Assembly (NCBI GenBank): GCA_013368315.1
Contig: JAACJM010000010.1
Coordinates: forward strand, 868,001-932,000
Origin: Tetrapyrgos nigripes
Taxonomy: Eukaryota > Basidiomycota > Agaricomycetes > Agaricales > Campanellaceae
Direction: 5' to 3'
Length of the DNA: 64,000 bases
Positions 10,388-22,379 of this stretch are shown here, in pieces; the stretch's first letter is position 1; every line of letters starts with the position of its first letter. The position numbers and the translations under genes are program-made. The notes beneath the pieces were generated by a model. The model searched no databases and had not been told where the DNA came from. It saw nothing but the letters and a program-made list of their open reading frames with translations.

Positions 10388-11852
10388 ATGACTCCTTATT
10401 GGGAACCCGGCACTGCTTACAACCACGGCGATGTAGTCGAGTACCAAGGTCATCGCTACAAGATTGTCATCCCACACACATCTCAGGTCAGTACCCCCGA
10501 CTTTTTTTACCGACGCGTTCCCTGAAGCCTGTCCAGTCCGACTGGGCTCCAACTGCGACACCTAACCTCTGGGGCCGTCTGGACGATCATGACCACGGAA
10601 ACCAAAACCAGAACCAGAACCAGAACCAGTATCAGGGCAACCAAGGGTACCAAGAGCAGCATCCGGCCGCGTACCAACCCCCTCCTCAAAGTAAGTCTGT
10701 CATCGCGTCAGTATACGCGGCTTGTTGACGCCACTTGATGTATACAGGCTATCCAGCGCCTCCTTCCGAGCAAAAGGTCGACATCCACCATGAGGAACGC
10801 AAGAAGAATTGGTGGGATCTTGACGACGATAGGAAGAAGCAGCTTGAGGTTCATCGTCCCGTCTCCCTTTCTCTGTCTTTGCACTCATCAACGCAAATAG
10901 ATTGGCGGTGGCCTGGTCGCTGGCTTGATGGCTGCCGCAGGTGGCTACGCCCTTTACAAACACCATGAGAAGAGTGAAGAAGAAAAGGTACCAGCCTTTA
11001 TTTAACCTTTTATTTTTTCTTTACGGATCGTTCTAATGCTGGCATTAGAAAGCAGACGCCTGGGCTCTTCAGAATTATCTTCATGATGCAGAAGGCCGAG
11101 CCAACGATTACAGACAAAACGGCCCCCGTGGCCCTGTCCAGTGGATTCTCAACAGAGGCAAAGACATTCCCAGCAACGCAATCCTCTGTGGGAGGGAGCA
11201 CGACTGGGACTTGTACTTCTGTCGGGCCTACTTTGACGTGAGTCTCGCTGTTTGCCTTGCTTTCGTATCTTGCGTGCTGATGATCGATATCGCTATTAGG
11301 GAGGCATTCGTGAGTCTACTCGTTCCGGTCCCTAGCGAACACAGATCTTAAGAAGGTTCAGAACTCGGTAAGGCTTCCAGCGCATTCAAGAAAGGCGCAG
11401 TTATTGGATACGAAGATGAGGAACACCATGTGAGTGATCCTCTAACCGATAACATTATCGTCCCCGGACCCTGACCATGATGATGTCTATATAGCTCGAT
11501 ACTTATGAAATCTTGGTGAGCCGCCTTTTTATATAAATGAAAACATTCTGTGAACGTGCGTAGATCGGAGATATACGTGGTCTTCGCTGGGTCGATGCTA
11601 GCGGCCAGCTTAACGTCAACGCCTTGAATGCCCGACCTGTTGAGGGTGGCCGTGACAAGAACGGAACTCCGCTGTACATTGTGTGTGCTCCTCACAATGG
11701 CTTTGTTCACCCCGGCAAGGCCAGTGAAAAGCTTGATGGTAAAGCTTTACTTTCCCTTGATGCATTCTTACTGACAACGTCCAGGTGCCTACATTCCCTA
11801 TGATGGCCATGAGAAATGTGTACACCAATATCGCGTACTCTGCTACAACTAA
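10388..11852 (+). CDS. CBM5/12 carbohydrate-binding module fused to a DM9/DUF3421 domain
   Basis: The N-terminus (YWEPGTAYNHGDVVEYQGHR, then YKIVIPHTSQSDWAPTATP and LW) is a type 5/12 chitin-binding-like module with the expected Trp/Tyr pattern. An Asn-Gln repeat linker (GNQNQNQNQNQYQGNQ) and a Pro-rich piece follow, then IGGGLVAGLMAAAGGYALYK, a glycine-zipper-like hydrophobic stretch seen in many basidiomycete stress proteins. The C-terminal half (GPRGPVQWILNRGKDIPSNA, LCGREHDWDLYFCRAYFD, GKASSAFKKGAVIGYEDEEH, YEILIGDIRGLRWV) fits the DUF3421/DM9 family of agglutinin-like proteins. There is no N-terminal signal peptide, so it is probably intracellular or unconventionally secreted. About seven introns. 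The stop is the TAA at 11850-11852 after CVHQYRVLCYN. Function is inferred as glycan binding; nothing shows an enzyme. Confidence 0.75.
10599..10630. repeat. Hexanucleotide AACCAG-type tandem repeat coding Asn-Gln
   Basis: Imperfect tandem copies of AACCAA/AACCAG inside the second exon of the CBM/DM9 gene encode an alternating Asn-Gln linker. It is a likely length-variable site between strains. Confidence 0.8.
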
Positions 11853-12099
11853 GGATTGGAAGTCAAAGACGAGTTTCAATGAACCCTCTTGTGTAATATA
11901 GCTCCAAGTCGTACAGCATCAAAGGAATCTGATGAAATTTCTTCACGTCGTGAACTCATAATGAGTCGAAATCATGACGCGCCAAGCCAGCCAGTAATCT
12001 CCGAAAAGAAAATCCATCGAGAGAAGGGCTTGGTCACGCTTGTCAAGATGATGCGAGTCCGAGAACCAGTACACGCTCCGTTAATTACTATCAAGGCCA

Positions 12100-12903
12100 T
12101 CACCAATTCGGTGCTCTCAATTTCTCCCTCATCGCCGCCTCCTCGTCCAGCTGTTGTCCGTAGCTCCTCACAATGAACACACCCCCTTTCGCGAGTAGTG
12201 ATGGTCAGTCTATGAAAAATCTTTTTTAAGAAAACTTCAACTCACATATCTCCATCAGCCACACAAACACGAAAAGGCCAACCAAGACGCCTTTCATAAC
12301 GCTCACTCCCTTCTTGCATGACTCCACAGTCAAACTATCCGTGGAACCATTAATACAAGATTGCACTGTATCCGGCGCATCTTCAAAATAACGGTAAAGC
12401 GAATAACCTCCTGAGGCGATAGAGAACAAGACGTGAATCGCGAGCCCAAAGGCGAAGGATTTGATCAATCCTATGCGTTTACAGAGTGCGCCGAAGAGTC
12501 TGTCACAGCAACGTTCAGGTACGTATTTCGGTCTTTAAGCCACATTGCTTACCCGAGGACAGACAAGCCTGCGTAAAGGGCGTAAACGAGGATTTGAATG
12601 ATGTAGGGTAGTTTGTGTTGCATGTCCGCGTCACCTGGAATAAAAGAGGGAACAAAAGGAAATTAGGACACAGTGTGCCCACCCAAGCCTCTATGGACGC
12701 GCACCTAGTTGTTTTAAACGAATGATACCCGCCACAGCAAGGAGACCGCCAGACCCGAGACCCAAGAGGCCGATAATCTGTGGATGGAACGTCAAGTCAA
12801 TGCTGCAGACATGATACCCCAGAGGAAAGCTCAAACGCACGCAAACACCAAACCTAACAGGTATGCAACAACAGAATTTGTGCGAGTGGACTCTGGACGC
12901 CAT
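12100..12903 (-). CDS. Uncharacterised four-helix membrane protein (tetraspan-like)
   Basis: Splicing of five or so exons gives a small membrane protein of about 190 residues. It begins MASRVHSHKFCCCIPVRFGV, with a juxtamembrane Cys-Cys-Cys that could be palmitoylated. Helix 1 is IIGLLGLGSGGLLAVAGIIR, helix 2 YIIQILVYALYAGLSVLG, helix 3 SFAFGLAIHVLFSIASGGYS. A loop with two cysteines and NGS follows (DTVQSCINGSTDSLTVESCK), then helix 4 KGVLVGLFVFVWLMEI and a short acidic/basic tail (SYGQQLDEEAAMREKLRAPN). The last intron joins ATA T to GG GGT, giving IWGVFIVRSYGQQL. The HKFCCCIPVRFGV start is a pattern I associate with many Agaricomycete membrane proteins, but no function is known to me. The two loop cysteines may form a disulphide. 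Confidence 0.7.
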
Positions 12904-13561
12904 TGTTTGGACTTAAAGGTGGTTGACGTTGAAGCTGACTGAATCTTCCTCAGATTAACGAATATAGGTAAGTTAAGAAGGGGTATGAGTCGTCGAATGG
13001 TCGTCAATATCGTCAAAAGTTCAGGAACTAGCTACCAGCGCCGTTCGTAGGGTAGGATTGGGGACAGTTCCAGCCTGTGCACAAGGGCTTGACTCTTCGA
13101 TGAGCTGGTATTTATATATGCTCTCGTCACCGCCATTTTTTGACATAGCGCAGCGGGTTTCCTAGACACATTCAGCCTTCAGGCGATTCAGGCGACAGAC
13201 ATATTTACACAGCCCTTCGCAAAATTCCAAACTTGGACGTTGATACGATACTAAAACGTGTATACAGAATAAAAGATTATGGACACAACTGGTACATAAC
13301 ATACTTCGAGACTAAGATAACTTATTTACAGCAGATCATAATAAAATAAACACAGCAAGATAATAAGTTATTAAATGCGTCGCGTACAAGAGCCTAGGTG
13401 GTACATGTACAAGTAGGTGAAAGTAAGAGATATTCTGATCAAATCGACTTTGTTTCATGGGTTAGCTTTTGTGAATGTGCGAAAGCAAACGATTCCGGAG
13501 TATGCAAAACACGGGACACGCCGCATGGCATATCATGAGAGGCTGTAGGCAGTGTAGCAGA
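12904..13561. other. Intergenic interval, no gene seen
   Basis: About 650 bases between the start of the four-helix membrane protein and the stop of the next minus-strand gene. A TATA-like TATTTATATATGC (13109-13121) occurs about 200 bases upstream of the membrane-protein ATG. The right half is AT-rich and would be the 3' untranslated region of the 13562 gene. No coding frame or RNA gene is apparent. Confidence 0.5.
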
Positions 13562-14660
13562 CTAGATCCTGACAACGTAGCGATTGGGGCTGACACTCCT
13601 GGCACGGCTTCGGTGCTTGTGGTGACGTCTCCTGTGAGATTTGGGTTTATAGATGACAATCTCGTGAGGTGGTGCCGGCATGGCAGAATGGACATACTGT
13701 GTCTGAGGCTGGGTAGGAGCATAAGGGTAAGAAATGCTGGTGTGTCTCGAGCGCATTGGGACCAGGGCGTTGGAATAGGACGCGGCGTCTCCGGGATTGT
13801 AGCTTGGTGAAGTGCCGGGCATCATGACACTTCCACCACCACTGTAGGCAGATGAGACGGAGGACGCATAAGATCCGTATGACCCGTACGAGTCAGGATA
13901 GCCAGATCTGATGACACTAGAGCCCATAGTGGGGATAGGCATCGAAGACGTGGGTGGGTAATCCGTATGGTATGAATCTTGCAGGAGAGGGTGACGGTAG
14001 GCAGACGAAGAACGACGCCTAGAATGAGAGCGAGGACGAGGGTAGTACGCAGAGTCGATGTTGTAGGCATCGCCGTAGGCGCTACGGCGACAAGTCGATC
14101 TTCCACGGTCATAATCGTCATCGTAGCCGTTGCGGCTCTGAGGGCGATGATGAGAGGCTGAAAGCAGTACAAAGATAGCCATTGAACATACCTCGTAGAA
14201 TATACGCGATGCAGTAGCTGCAGCAGCTTCTGTAGCCCGTCTCAAGGTATATCCATCTGGCCTCCTGGATGAGTATTCATACAGACGTGAAACTGCGAGG
14301 ATAACATGAGGACGAGATCAAGATGAAGATATCAAAAATCTTACCTTCTCCGATGGTCCAGCCAACGAAGGCTTCACGCTGAGCTTCAAGATCGCCACCC
14401 AGAGGGCCGTACAATGTACCGGAAAAATGCAAAAAGTGTCTGTGGGCTTCATAGGCAGCGGCATGGCCTATTTCCTCAGGCAACATCGAGTTGATGTCGG
14501 AATAACCGCTATAGACTCTATTGTGCCAGTAGCGACTTTCATGCATGCCTACGTTGCGATTTTCGTGCATACCTATGCCTGGATAATCACCGGGATGTCT
14601 GACGGCACTCCAAGCATTGTTGTAGAGAGAGCTGTGGACAGAAGCTGAGTGGGCGTTCAT
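13562..14660 (-). CDS. Uncharacterised Tyr/Ser/Arg-rich protein
   Basis: Not recognised. The first supported exon reads MNAHSASVHSSLYNNAWSAV followed by several HENRNVGMHESRYWHN-type His/Asn motifs. Next comes a probably helical block, LPEEIGHAAAYEAHRHFLHF then LGGDLEAQREAFVGWTIGEV and SRLYEYSSRRPDG. This block faintly resembles the CipC/DUF3759 pattern (Gly-Ala-Ala-Ala-Tyr-Glu-Ala, Glu-Ala-Phe-Val-Gly). The second half is disordered, with RS- and SY-rich runs (RPRSHSRRRSSSAYRHP, GSYGSYASSVSSAYSGGGS) and a basic end KSHRRRHHKHRSRARSVSPN. Two introns are clear. An upstream exon beginning at the ATG at 14937 (MAYSYYAQRPAWGTNQ) may belong to it through a longer intron, but the reading phase does not join simply, so I start at 14660. 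The tail looks like an RNA- or nucleic-acid-associated disordered region. Confidence 0.55.
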
Positions 14661-14946
14661 TGCGGGGAGGAAGAAAGAAAGCCTACGGGTCAGGGCTTAT
14701 AGCGTGAGCACGATAATAATCAAGGCCTCTCCCTTTGGAGGAATTAACGCGCATACAAAGCTGGGAAAAGAGACAAAGACGTACAAGAAGGCTGAGGTTG
14801 AAAGGCGGGTGCTGGGGGTGCTTCAAATTGAAACTGAAGCAAGGAAGAGATGAGCTGAAAGGAGATTGAGAGGGAAATGAGATAAGTACCTGATTAGTTC
14901 CCCATGCAGGTCTCTGTGCATAGTACGAATATGCCATTTGGGTTTA

Positions 14947-14973
14947 GGTGGTGGTGGTGGTGGTGGTGGTGGT
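14947..14973. repeat. (GGT)9 microsatellite in a divergent promoter
   Basis: Nine perfect GGT units lie between the start of the Tyr/Ser-rich gene (possible upstream start at 14937) and the COG5 start at 15070. In the transcript of the minus-strand gene it would read (ACC)9 in the 5' leader. It is a likely polymorphic marker. Confidence 0.9.
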
Positions 14974-15069
14974 TCAGGTTGAAAAGCGGACGAAAAGTTT
15001 GGAGATATAATGGGGCAGCGTGACGTCAGAGTACGCCCGCGTCGACGGGAAACGCGTGGAGGACAGAAA

Positions 15070-18000
15070 ATGGACTATGCTCTGTTCGCCCATGAAGACT
15101 TCCAGCCCAGTGTCTACGCAAACTGCATCCTCGCTGGAGAACCATACTCCACATCTGCTCCCCTTCCAACTCCAAAACACAGACCCCCAGAAGCTTCCGC
15201 AATCATCTCCTCGCTTGCCATCTCCATCGACGATGTGTCCAAAGAGATCAGAAACCTCGTGTGTACCGCGCCTGCAACACGCTTTCTTAGCTCACCCATA
15301 TCCACAGGTGACCACCCATCATGAAGACTTGCTATCCCAGGCTGCTTCTGCAAGTCACCTCTCGGGTTCACTCACATCCGTCCGATCGCGTCTCAATGAC
15401 CTAGACTCCTCAGTGGACAAGTATGTTGCTCTCCCAGTCTCCTATAGTCATCGTCTAACGCGACTGTCCAGGCTACGCGTCAAAATCAGCGTCCCTTACC
15501 AATCTCTCCAATCCAATGTCTTACGTCTCCAAAAGTTCCAGCAAGCATCTGACATACTTAGGCGCACATCCCGTTTCGTCGTCCTAGCTCGGCGGCTGCA
15601 GGCACAAATGTCAGAAATGGATTCTAAAGACGCTAATCCACCTACTCGGAGACCAATCCAATCTCGGTCCGACAGTATTGCATCCATAACAGGCTTATTG
15701 GACCCAGAAGATGAAAAGGAACGAACCATCGCCAAAGCAGCCCTCAGTATCGCTGAATTGAGTCGGTCTCTCCCTCAGACTGTACATTTTCGCATTCTCA
15801 CCTGACAGTAGGTGCTTTATTGCACGGAGACTCGGGCGATGATAGCCTTGCCAAAGAGTTTCCCTCAGACTCTCCAGAACCGGCAACACCATCATTTCAA
15901 ATACGATCTATCCAAGCAGTAGCTGCGCATATTCCATTCATCGAAGATGCCCGTACCAAAGTAACAAATGAAATGGAGAAGATGGTCATGGCCGGCCTCG
16001 CAACTCTCAACCAATCCCTACTGGCATCTTCTCTTCAAACAGCATACAATCTTCGGACACTCCCACAACTTGTCCAGGGTCTGCTTTCGGATCTCGCCCA
16101 GGCTGTAGATGACCGGATACGTGGTGCCTTTGACTTGAATAAGATATCAAAAGAAGCACTGGGAAAAGGTCTGTGGCTTGCCTCGTGCTGACCTATCCTG
16201 CTTGTATGTGATTGGATTGACAGATTTTTAGATGGTGTAGCGCCCCAAACGCCTTCGACGACTCTATACAAGTCCCGTGTAAGGACGGAACCCACAAGCG
16301 CTACTGCGCCTCAGTGGGCCGCCGCTTTGTGGTCAGGTCTTGAAAGGATGATAGAGGATATGGCCGATTGCTGCATCAAGGTAAAGGCCTGGAGATCTCC
16401 GATGTATTTCACGTTCCTCTGTTTCCGTATGGATCCTGACAATCTCAAACTGAATAGGTGTACACTTTGGAAAAAGTTCTCAAAATGAAAAGGGATACGA
16501 TTTCTCAAACCCTCTTTCTCGACGAGGCAATGACAGTACGTAGAGTGATGATACCCGAATCATTCATGACCCTCAAACTTCTCCCGTAGCTGCTGGAGAA
16601 TAAACCCAGTGCAGCTTTTTGGACATCTCTTTCTCGCTCAATCGAGAAATATACTCGAGATTCTTCCAGAAGTACGTCCGGAATATGCCAGAATGAATTC
16701 TACTGCTCACATGGTCTGGCTCAGGCTCGACGTTCCTCCAACAAACTCTCAGCACGGGATACCCCAAATTCCTTAGGCTCTTCCACGAATTCTTTGCCAA
16801 AATTGCCGTCCACACGGATACAATCTATGTTCATAGTCAACAAAGGTCTGCGAATCAAATCATGTAAAGGCGTACCTATGCATCAGTCACTCACCCCAAC
16901 TTAGCCCAGAAACCGTCCTCGTGCTTCGCTCGCTGTCCACCTTTGAATCGCTCTACCTCTCACGCTCGTCCAACAAACTCAACGAAGCCATCGGTCAAGC
17001 TTTTGCGGGCGGAACGCGGACTCCACTCGGAGTCAATGACGGTATCAATATCGCTCGGACTGTAGCGAATGAACTCGATTCAGCCAAATTTGACCCGTTG
17101 CTTGTCCGCGCAGCTGCGAGAATTGTAGTGAAGAGTTTGGATATGCTGGTGTCTAGGACGGATGGTTTGGTTTGTCCCTTTTTCTCTCGATTTGTGAGGA
17201 TAGCACCGAACCCGATTAGATTGTCAGGGACCGTTCTGCTGTTTTGTTATCCGGGCCGTCTGCTTCGCCAGCACAGATCTTGAACGGTTCATTGGCAAGT
17301 TGCCTGTACCATTGTCATGCACGATTACTCAGGCTTTCGGAGGAACATACGGATGCAGTTATACAGATTCTGAATCCCAGCATCGAGGTATTTTTCACTC
17401 TTTCTAAACTTGGTGATTGGACCTTGATCATACTTATCTTTAGAAAGTCCGAAATACCTACGAGCGGCTTGTAGATCCATTGCTGACTGCGATCCGACGA
17501 GAGTTGGGTTCAATTATAGCACGGCTACATCGAATGGATTTCGGCAAGTCTTTGGATTCCATGGCTGGCATGGGCGGTTCCAGCTTCTATATGAAAGATC
17601 TCGTAGAGAAATTGACCTTTATCAAAAATGAAGTCCTAACCAAATTCGCAGTGGGTGAAGATGGGCAAAAATGGTGCGGTGCTCTTGATTTCAGTGGATG
17701 ACAGTTAGTTGTTCATTTATATTCTCTAGGGTCTTGTCTATCGTGAAATATGTTCTGAGGACGTTTGTCCTACATGTTTCAATCACCAAGCCTCTCAGTG
17801 AAAGTGGTAAACTGCAATTGACAAGTGATATGACAGAGCTCGAATTTGCTCTGAACACATTCCTAGGTGACAGTTCCAAGAGTAGCCGAGATAACTTGGA
17901 AATTGTTGGAGAAGAATATAAAGTCCTTCGAGCAATGCGGTTAGTTTTCTTGTTTCTCAATATTCTTCTCATTATGAATTTTTGCACCAGACCGCTGCTC

Positions 18001-18303
18001 TTCCTAGACAATGCACAGCTGGCCTCACCTACACATATATCGAGTGTTCCGATGCTCATAGTTTTGCATCATATCTTGGTGCGTTCACCTTTGCCCTTGC
18101 CACATGCACTGCATGGATGGCAAGAAGCAGAGTATGTGCGATGGGTGGACGAACATTCGGAGGAAGAGGCGCGGACGCTGGTTGAGGGAGGATTGACCCA
18201 CTGGGAGAAAATGCAAGAGACTGAAGGAGAGGCAGACAAAGGGGGAGCTGAATATGTAGAACTTGCTCGTAAAGTGCTGGGACAAGTCAGAGTAGCATTG
18301 TAG
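15070..18303 (+). CDS. COG5: Conserved oligomeric Golgi complex subunit 5
   Basis: This is a subunit of the COG tethering complex, which captures retrograde vesicles at the Golgi. The first exon, from the ATG at 15070, reads MDYALFAHEDFQPSVYANCI, followed by ASAIISSLAISIDDVSKEIR and, after an intron, VTTHHEDLLSQAASASHLSG. The third and fourth exons give LRVKISVPYQSLQSNVLRLQ and ASDILRRTSRFVVLARRLQA, matching the COG5 N-terminal coiled-coil domain. The rest (TNEMEKMVMAGLATLNQSLL, LRSLSTFESLYLSRSSNKLN, TELEFALNTFLGDSSKS) is the helical-bundle body. It ends VELARKVLGQVRVAL. It has about ten introns. I did not resolve every middle junction (16200-16900, 17150-17350). The frame opens 60 bases earlier at another ATG (15010), but COG5 similarity begins at 15070. 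Confidence 0.88.
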
Positions 18304-18343
18304 AGTAACGAGGATTACGTGAAATATTGGATTCGCGTAAATC

Positions 18344-18350
18344 GAGTCAT
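18344..18350. promoter_or_regulatory. Possible Gcn4/CPC1-type site upstream of ILV6
   Basis: GAGTCAT (ATGACTC on the other strand), one mismatch from the TGASTCA consensus, lies 24 bases before the ILV6 ATG in a 70-base intergenic gap. ILV genes are classic targets of general amino acid control in fungi. A seven-base match by itself is weak evidence. Confidence 0.3.
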
Positions 18351-18373
18351 TCACAAGCTTTTTGTTGGCTACG

Positions 18374-19564
18374 ATGTTCTTGTCGCGAGTGCGTCCAGCG
18401 TCAGCGACGTTCTCTACGCCCTTTTCTCGTCGTCTGTTATCGTGCTCAAGACCTCTTCGCGATGCTGATGATATCAAGCTTCCCCAGCCTCCAAAATCCA
18501 TCAGTGACTCGACTTCCGCCTTGGACTATAAACGAGCTCAGAGGATGCGTCCACCCCCTCTCCCTGCAATGGATCTTCCTCGATCCAGGTCTGCGGAGGA
18601 AGCCGTGACAAACATTCTCTATAATACTCCGCCTCCAAGCTTGCAACCTTTCAAAAAGTACAGTTTTAACAACACAGTCCCGGCGTTTACTGACTTTTTT
18701 TTATAGACATATCCTCAACTGTCTCGTACAGAACGAACCCGGTGTTCTCTCTCGCGTTTCTGGAATTCTCGCAGGTAGAGGCTTCAACATTGACTCTCTT
18801 GTCGTATGCCGAACCGAAATCCGCGACCTTAGTCGTATGTGTATCGTGTTGAGTGGGCAGGATGGCGTTGTTGAACAGGCCCGTAGGCAGCTTGAAGACT
18901 TGGTATGTTCCAAATGTTTTATCAAGCTGTCCCGTACTTATCAGTTCTGAACAGGTCCCTGTATGGGCCGTACTTGATTATACCGATACCCGTATCATTA
19001 CCCGTGAACTCCTTCTGGTCAAAGTCTCTATCCTTGGCCCTGAATATCTCGAGGAACAACTGGCAGGCGGTCCTTCACATGAGCCCCGCCGAACTTCTGC
19101 GACCACCATATCCGACGAGGAACTCCTTCAACGCGAGAATGTTCTTGCACACAACTTTGAAGCTAGCGGCCAGGCTGAAGCCGTCACTGCAGCCGAGTTC
19201 AATCCTGCATTGACACCCTCGGAAGCACTACGTGTCAAGCATCAGCATCTGCAGTCAATCCACACACTCGCCTCCCAATTTGGAGCCAAGATTGTCGATG
19301 TCAGTCAGAACAGCGTGATTGTCGAACTGACGGCCAAGACGACTAGGGTGGAGGCGTTTTTGAACCTGGTCAAGCCATTTGGTATCCTGGAAGCTGCGAG
19401 GACTGGTATGTCTTTTTCTACTCATGTTTAATTGTCTCAGATTTTGACACAACTTGCTTCCAGGTTTGATGGCAATGCCCCGTACGCCCATCGCTGCGTC
19501 CGATGAAGAAGAGTCCGTAGACGATATTGCTGCTGTTGATGCTAGCTTGTTGCCCCCTGGTTGA
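18374..19564 (+). CDS. ILV6: Acetolactate synthase regulatory (small) subunit, mitochondrial
   Basis: This is the regulatory subunit of acetohydroxyacid synthase, the first common enzyme of branched-chain amino acid synthesis in mitochondria; it confers valine feedback inhibition. The protein starts MFLSRVRPASATFSTPFSRR, an Arg/Ser-rich mitochondrial presequence. The ACT domain begins ILNCLVQNEPGVLSRVSGIL with AGRGFNIDSLVVCRTEIRDL, then MCIVLSGQDGVVEQARRQLE. The second half has RELLLVKVSILGPEYLEEQL, LAHNFEASGQ, HTLASQFGAKIVDVSQNSVI and VEAFLNLVKPFGILEAARTG. The end is GLMAMPRTPIAASDEEE... and TGA at 19562-19564. Three short introns. It follows COG5 on the same strand after only 70 bases. Confidence 0.95.
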
Positions 19565-19864
19565 AGCAATGGTGTCTATTGATTACAAAATTATTCTACT
19601 TGCTTTCATGTATTGTAATTCCGAATAACAGCAGGATGTAGACTTGATGAGCACCAGTGGATGCTGGGACAGATTATAGAAATCGAATTGCCAAATCAAA
19701 TACAACGATTATGGGAACCTAAAATGATTCAGGCAGATAAGTAGAAACCCGAAGTCCGAAATACAATTTGAGTATTGCAAGTACAATTGCGACGTGTGTT
19801 AGTAGACCTGAATAACTGAAAAAAATGTAGGGATGCCAGATTCCAGATTTGAGGATTGCGACTG
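19565..19864. other. Convergent 3' intergenic spacer
   Basis: About 300 bases between the converging stops of ILV6 (plus) and the PDK1-like kinase (minus). The stretch is AT-rich, as expected for two 3' untranslated regions; nothing coding is seen. Confidence 0.6.
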
Positions 19865-22379
19865 TCATGTATGGGTATGCGAAAGGACCGTGTTGATCTG
19901 CTGTACCCACTTTGCTGCTACTTGCGCATCTGGGGCAGCATAAGTAGAGTTTTTCGTGGACTAGAGAAAAGGGCAGGCAATCAGAAGGCAACTTCATTGT
20001 CTGGACGTTCGAAACTCACAGAAAGAATGACAAACTCCCTCTCTCCTTTGAGCTCAGCAGATGACACCACACTCTTAGATTCTTTATCCTTCTCTCTGGA
20101 AGCATTCGGATCGGCACGTAATAGCAGCTCAGTCTTGATGGCCAGACCATCTGCTGTTCGACCACGTTGCTTGAGGCAGAAAAGACGATGATTTGTGAGG
20201 ACCAGTTCTCGTATTTTCGGTTTGATCTGAGAACCAGCAATCGTAGGCAGTAATCGACTCGCCCGTCGCCGTATAGAGCGCTTTTCTACAGTGGAATGCT
20301 GGAGAACGACTTCATCACCAGCGAGATTCAATATAGAGTAACTGTCAAGCATTCAGCATGAAATCTTGGTCCCCGAAATGAAGAAAGCCACTCACAAGTT
20401 GACTGGAGGCATGTTGCCTTGGACCGGTGTCATGGCCAGTTTTCTGCCCCTTTCATTCTCCATGTTGGGTGCTGATAGATTTTCACCACTTGACGGAGGT
20501 TCCAAATGAGGCTCACGCATACTCCTCGACAAGGCATCTGTGATATTCTCTACAGAACCGTCGGACGAGCTAGCGAGGGAACCTGTCGAAGGAGAATGTC
20601 CTGGTGCTGCTCTAGCCGTTGCAGGAGCAGGTTCAGACGGATTGGATTCATCTGCGTCGTGTTGCGATGGGCTCATGGGTATTTCTATTTGCTGTTGAAC
20701 GACCGTTGATGTGTCAAACCCGTCTTGTCGTAGAAGAGTCAGCTCAGGTGCTCGCTCTGTATCTGAAGCCCACTCCAAACCGTCACTCTCGCTGGATACC
20801 AATGCGTCCCAGGCAGAACCAACGTCCTCCCAGTTTCTATCTTCTCCCTGAGCAAGCGGATGTTCTCGCTTTACTAAACCAGCCTCGACGGGTGGTGCAT
20901 GCATCGTCCATAGTTCCTCCCAGTTCGTATCTTTGAAAAAGCGATGCGAGCGAAGAGCTTGCATATCATTAGGTGTTCCTGGTTCACCGGCACCTAATCG
21001 CTGAGATGGGTCACGAACCTGTAAATCATACGTCAGTTTCTACGTACCATCTAATGTTTTCCGGGACATACGAGGAGCTTCTGCACCAAATCTTTCGCGT
21101 CTTCATCGAAACCTTCTGGAAAACTGTAATCCATATGTTTAACCTTTTGCAGAGTAAGATACTCTGAAAGTCCGGAGAATGCGAAACGACCAGATATCAT
21201 CTGATAGACGATGCAGCCAAGGGCCCAGAGATCGGAGCTAGGCAACTGTCAGATCACTGTAGAGGAAAAGTAATTGTATGCAGACCTTTCGCTTGTCTCG
21301 TTAGCCTCCACTAGTTCCGGTGCGACATATTGCGCGGTCCCCACAAACTTCTCAGCTTCCACTGGAAGAATCATAGTATTAGTCTCCAAGTTTCATTTAG
21401 GTAACTGATTATGACCGACTGGCATGGTCTAGAATTTTGGCCGTGCCAAAATCTGTGACCTTGATACGCATGTCTTGGTCAAGTAATAAGTTCTCGGGCT
21501 TGATGTCCCTAAACCGGGGGATAAGCATGACGTAGACTGAAGGTAATTGACAAGCACCCAGACCTGTGTATGACGCCCTTTCCATGCATGTACTGAAGCG
21601 CATCGATGAGTTGTGCGGAATAGTATTGCGAGCATGTTACAGATAGAGAACCCATTCGAGATATTAGCGACTGCATTTCACCATTGGTTGCAATGTCGAG
21701 CACAAAATCTATATCGTAGAAAAAGGTCAAAAGTAATAAAAGCAAAAGGTAGAGATGCACGCACACAAACTCCATTCATCTTGAAATGCATAGTACAACT
21801 TGACTATCCCCGGGTGGCCTGCCCCAAGTCTCATCAATGCATTCTTCTCAACCATCGCAGTTGCCATCTTTTGCTTGCGAATGAGGTATCCTTTGTCGAG
21901 GACCTTGATAGCAAACCTCTGACTTGTCCGGATTAGGCGTGCATCCAAAACCTGTAGGTACGGATACGCCGGACATAAGAGATGCCAAACGAACAAGATC
22001 AGCTTGAGCTCACAATTGAGTACGAGCCCTCGCCCAAAGTCTCCCCGACATTGAAGTCGTCTATGGTTAACTGGTTGCTTCTGCCTCGGGATTTGGAACG
22101 TGTTTTAGATGGCGACCTGCTGCCGGGCGTCTCGTTCGAAATACCGAGCTGTTTTGTGAGGTAGGAAGGGGGTCTTGAACTTTGACGAGAGTGAGATCCA
22201 GAGGGACTGGCGGAACGAGGTGAGGAAAATGTACGGCGATAGCGGGGTCTGGGTGTTGTCAAGAGAGCATTTGAGCCGTCTGAGCTGGATGAGGAGATAA
22301 CAGAAGCATTTCTACTGAGAGAAGCCAGAGATGGTTGGGACGTCTCGGGCGAAGGTTGCGTTACGTCGACTTTGAGCAT
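19865..22379 (-). CDS. PDK1/Pkh-type serine/threonine protein kinase with C-terminal PH domain
   Basis: This is an AGC master kinase that phosphorylates the activation loop of Akt/Ypk/S6K/PKC-type kinases downstream of sphingoid bases or phosphoinositides. A Ser-rich N-terminus (MLKVDVTQPSPETSQPSLAS...) precedes the kinase domain. The glycine loop is GETLGEGSYSIV, the ATP lysine FAIKVLDK, the catalytic loop HGKGVIHRDIKPENLLLD (across a splice), the DFG block KVTDFGTAKIL, and the activation segment KFVGTAQYVAPE, the PDK1 hallmark. Then come SSDLWALGCIVYQMISGRFA and YSFPEGFDEDAKDLVQKLL. A long disordered linker follows, then a PH-like domain ending YAAPDAQVAAKWVQQINTVL and TGA at 19865-19867. 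It has about nine introns. The first true ATG is at 22379; the frame opens with TTG upstream. Absence of a hydrophobic-motif tail fits PDK1. Confidence 0.93.

Noticed and set aside
11889..12176. Plus-strand frame after the CBM/DM9 gene
   Set aside because: It lies antisense to the last exon and intron of the four-helix membrane gene, whose splicing gives a better protein (IWGVFIVRSYGQQL).
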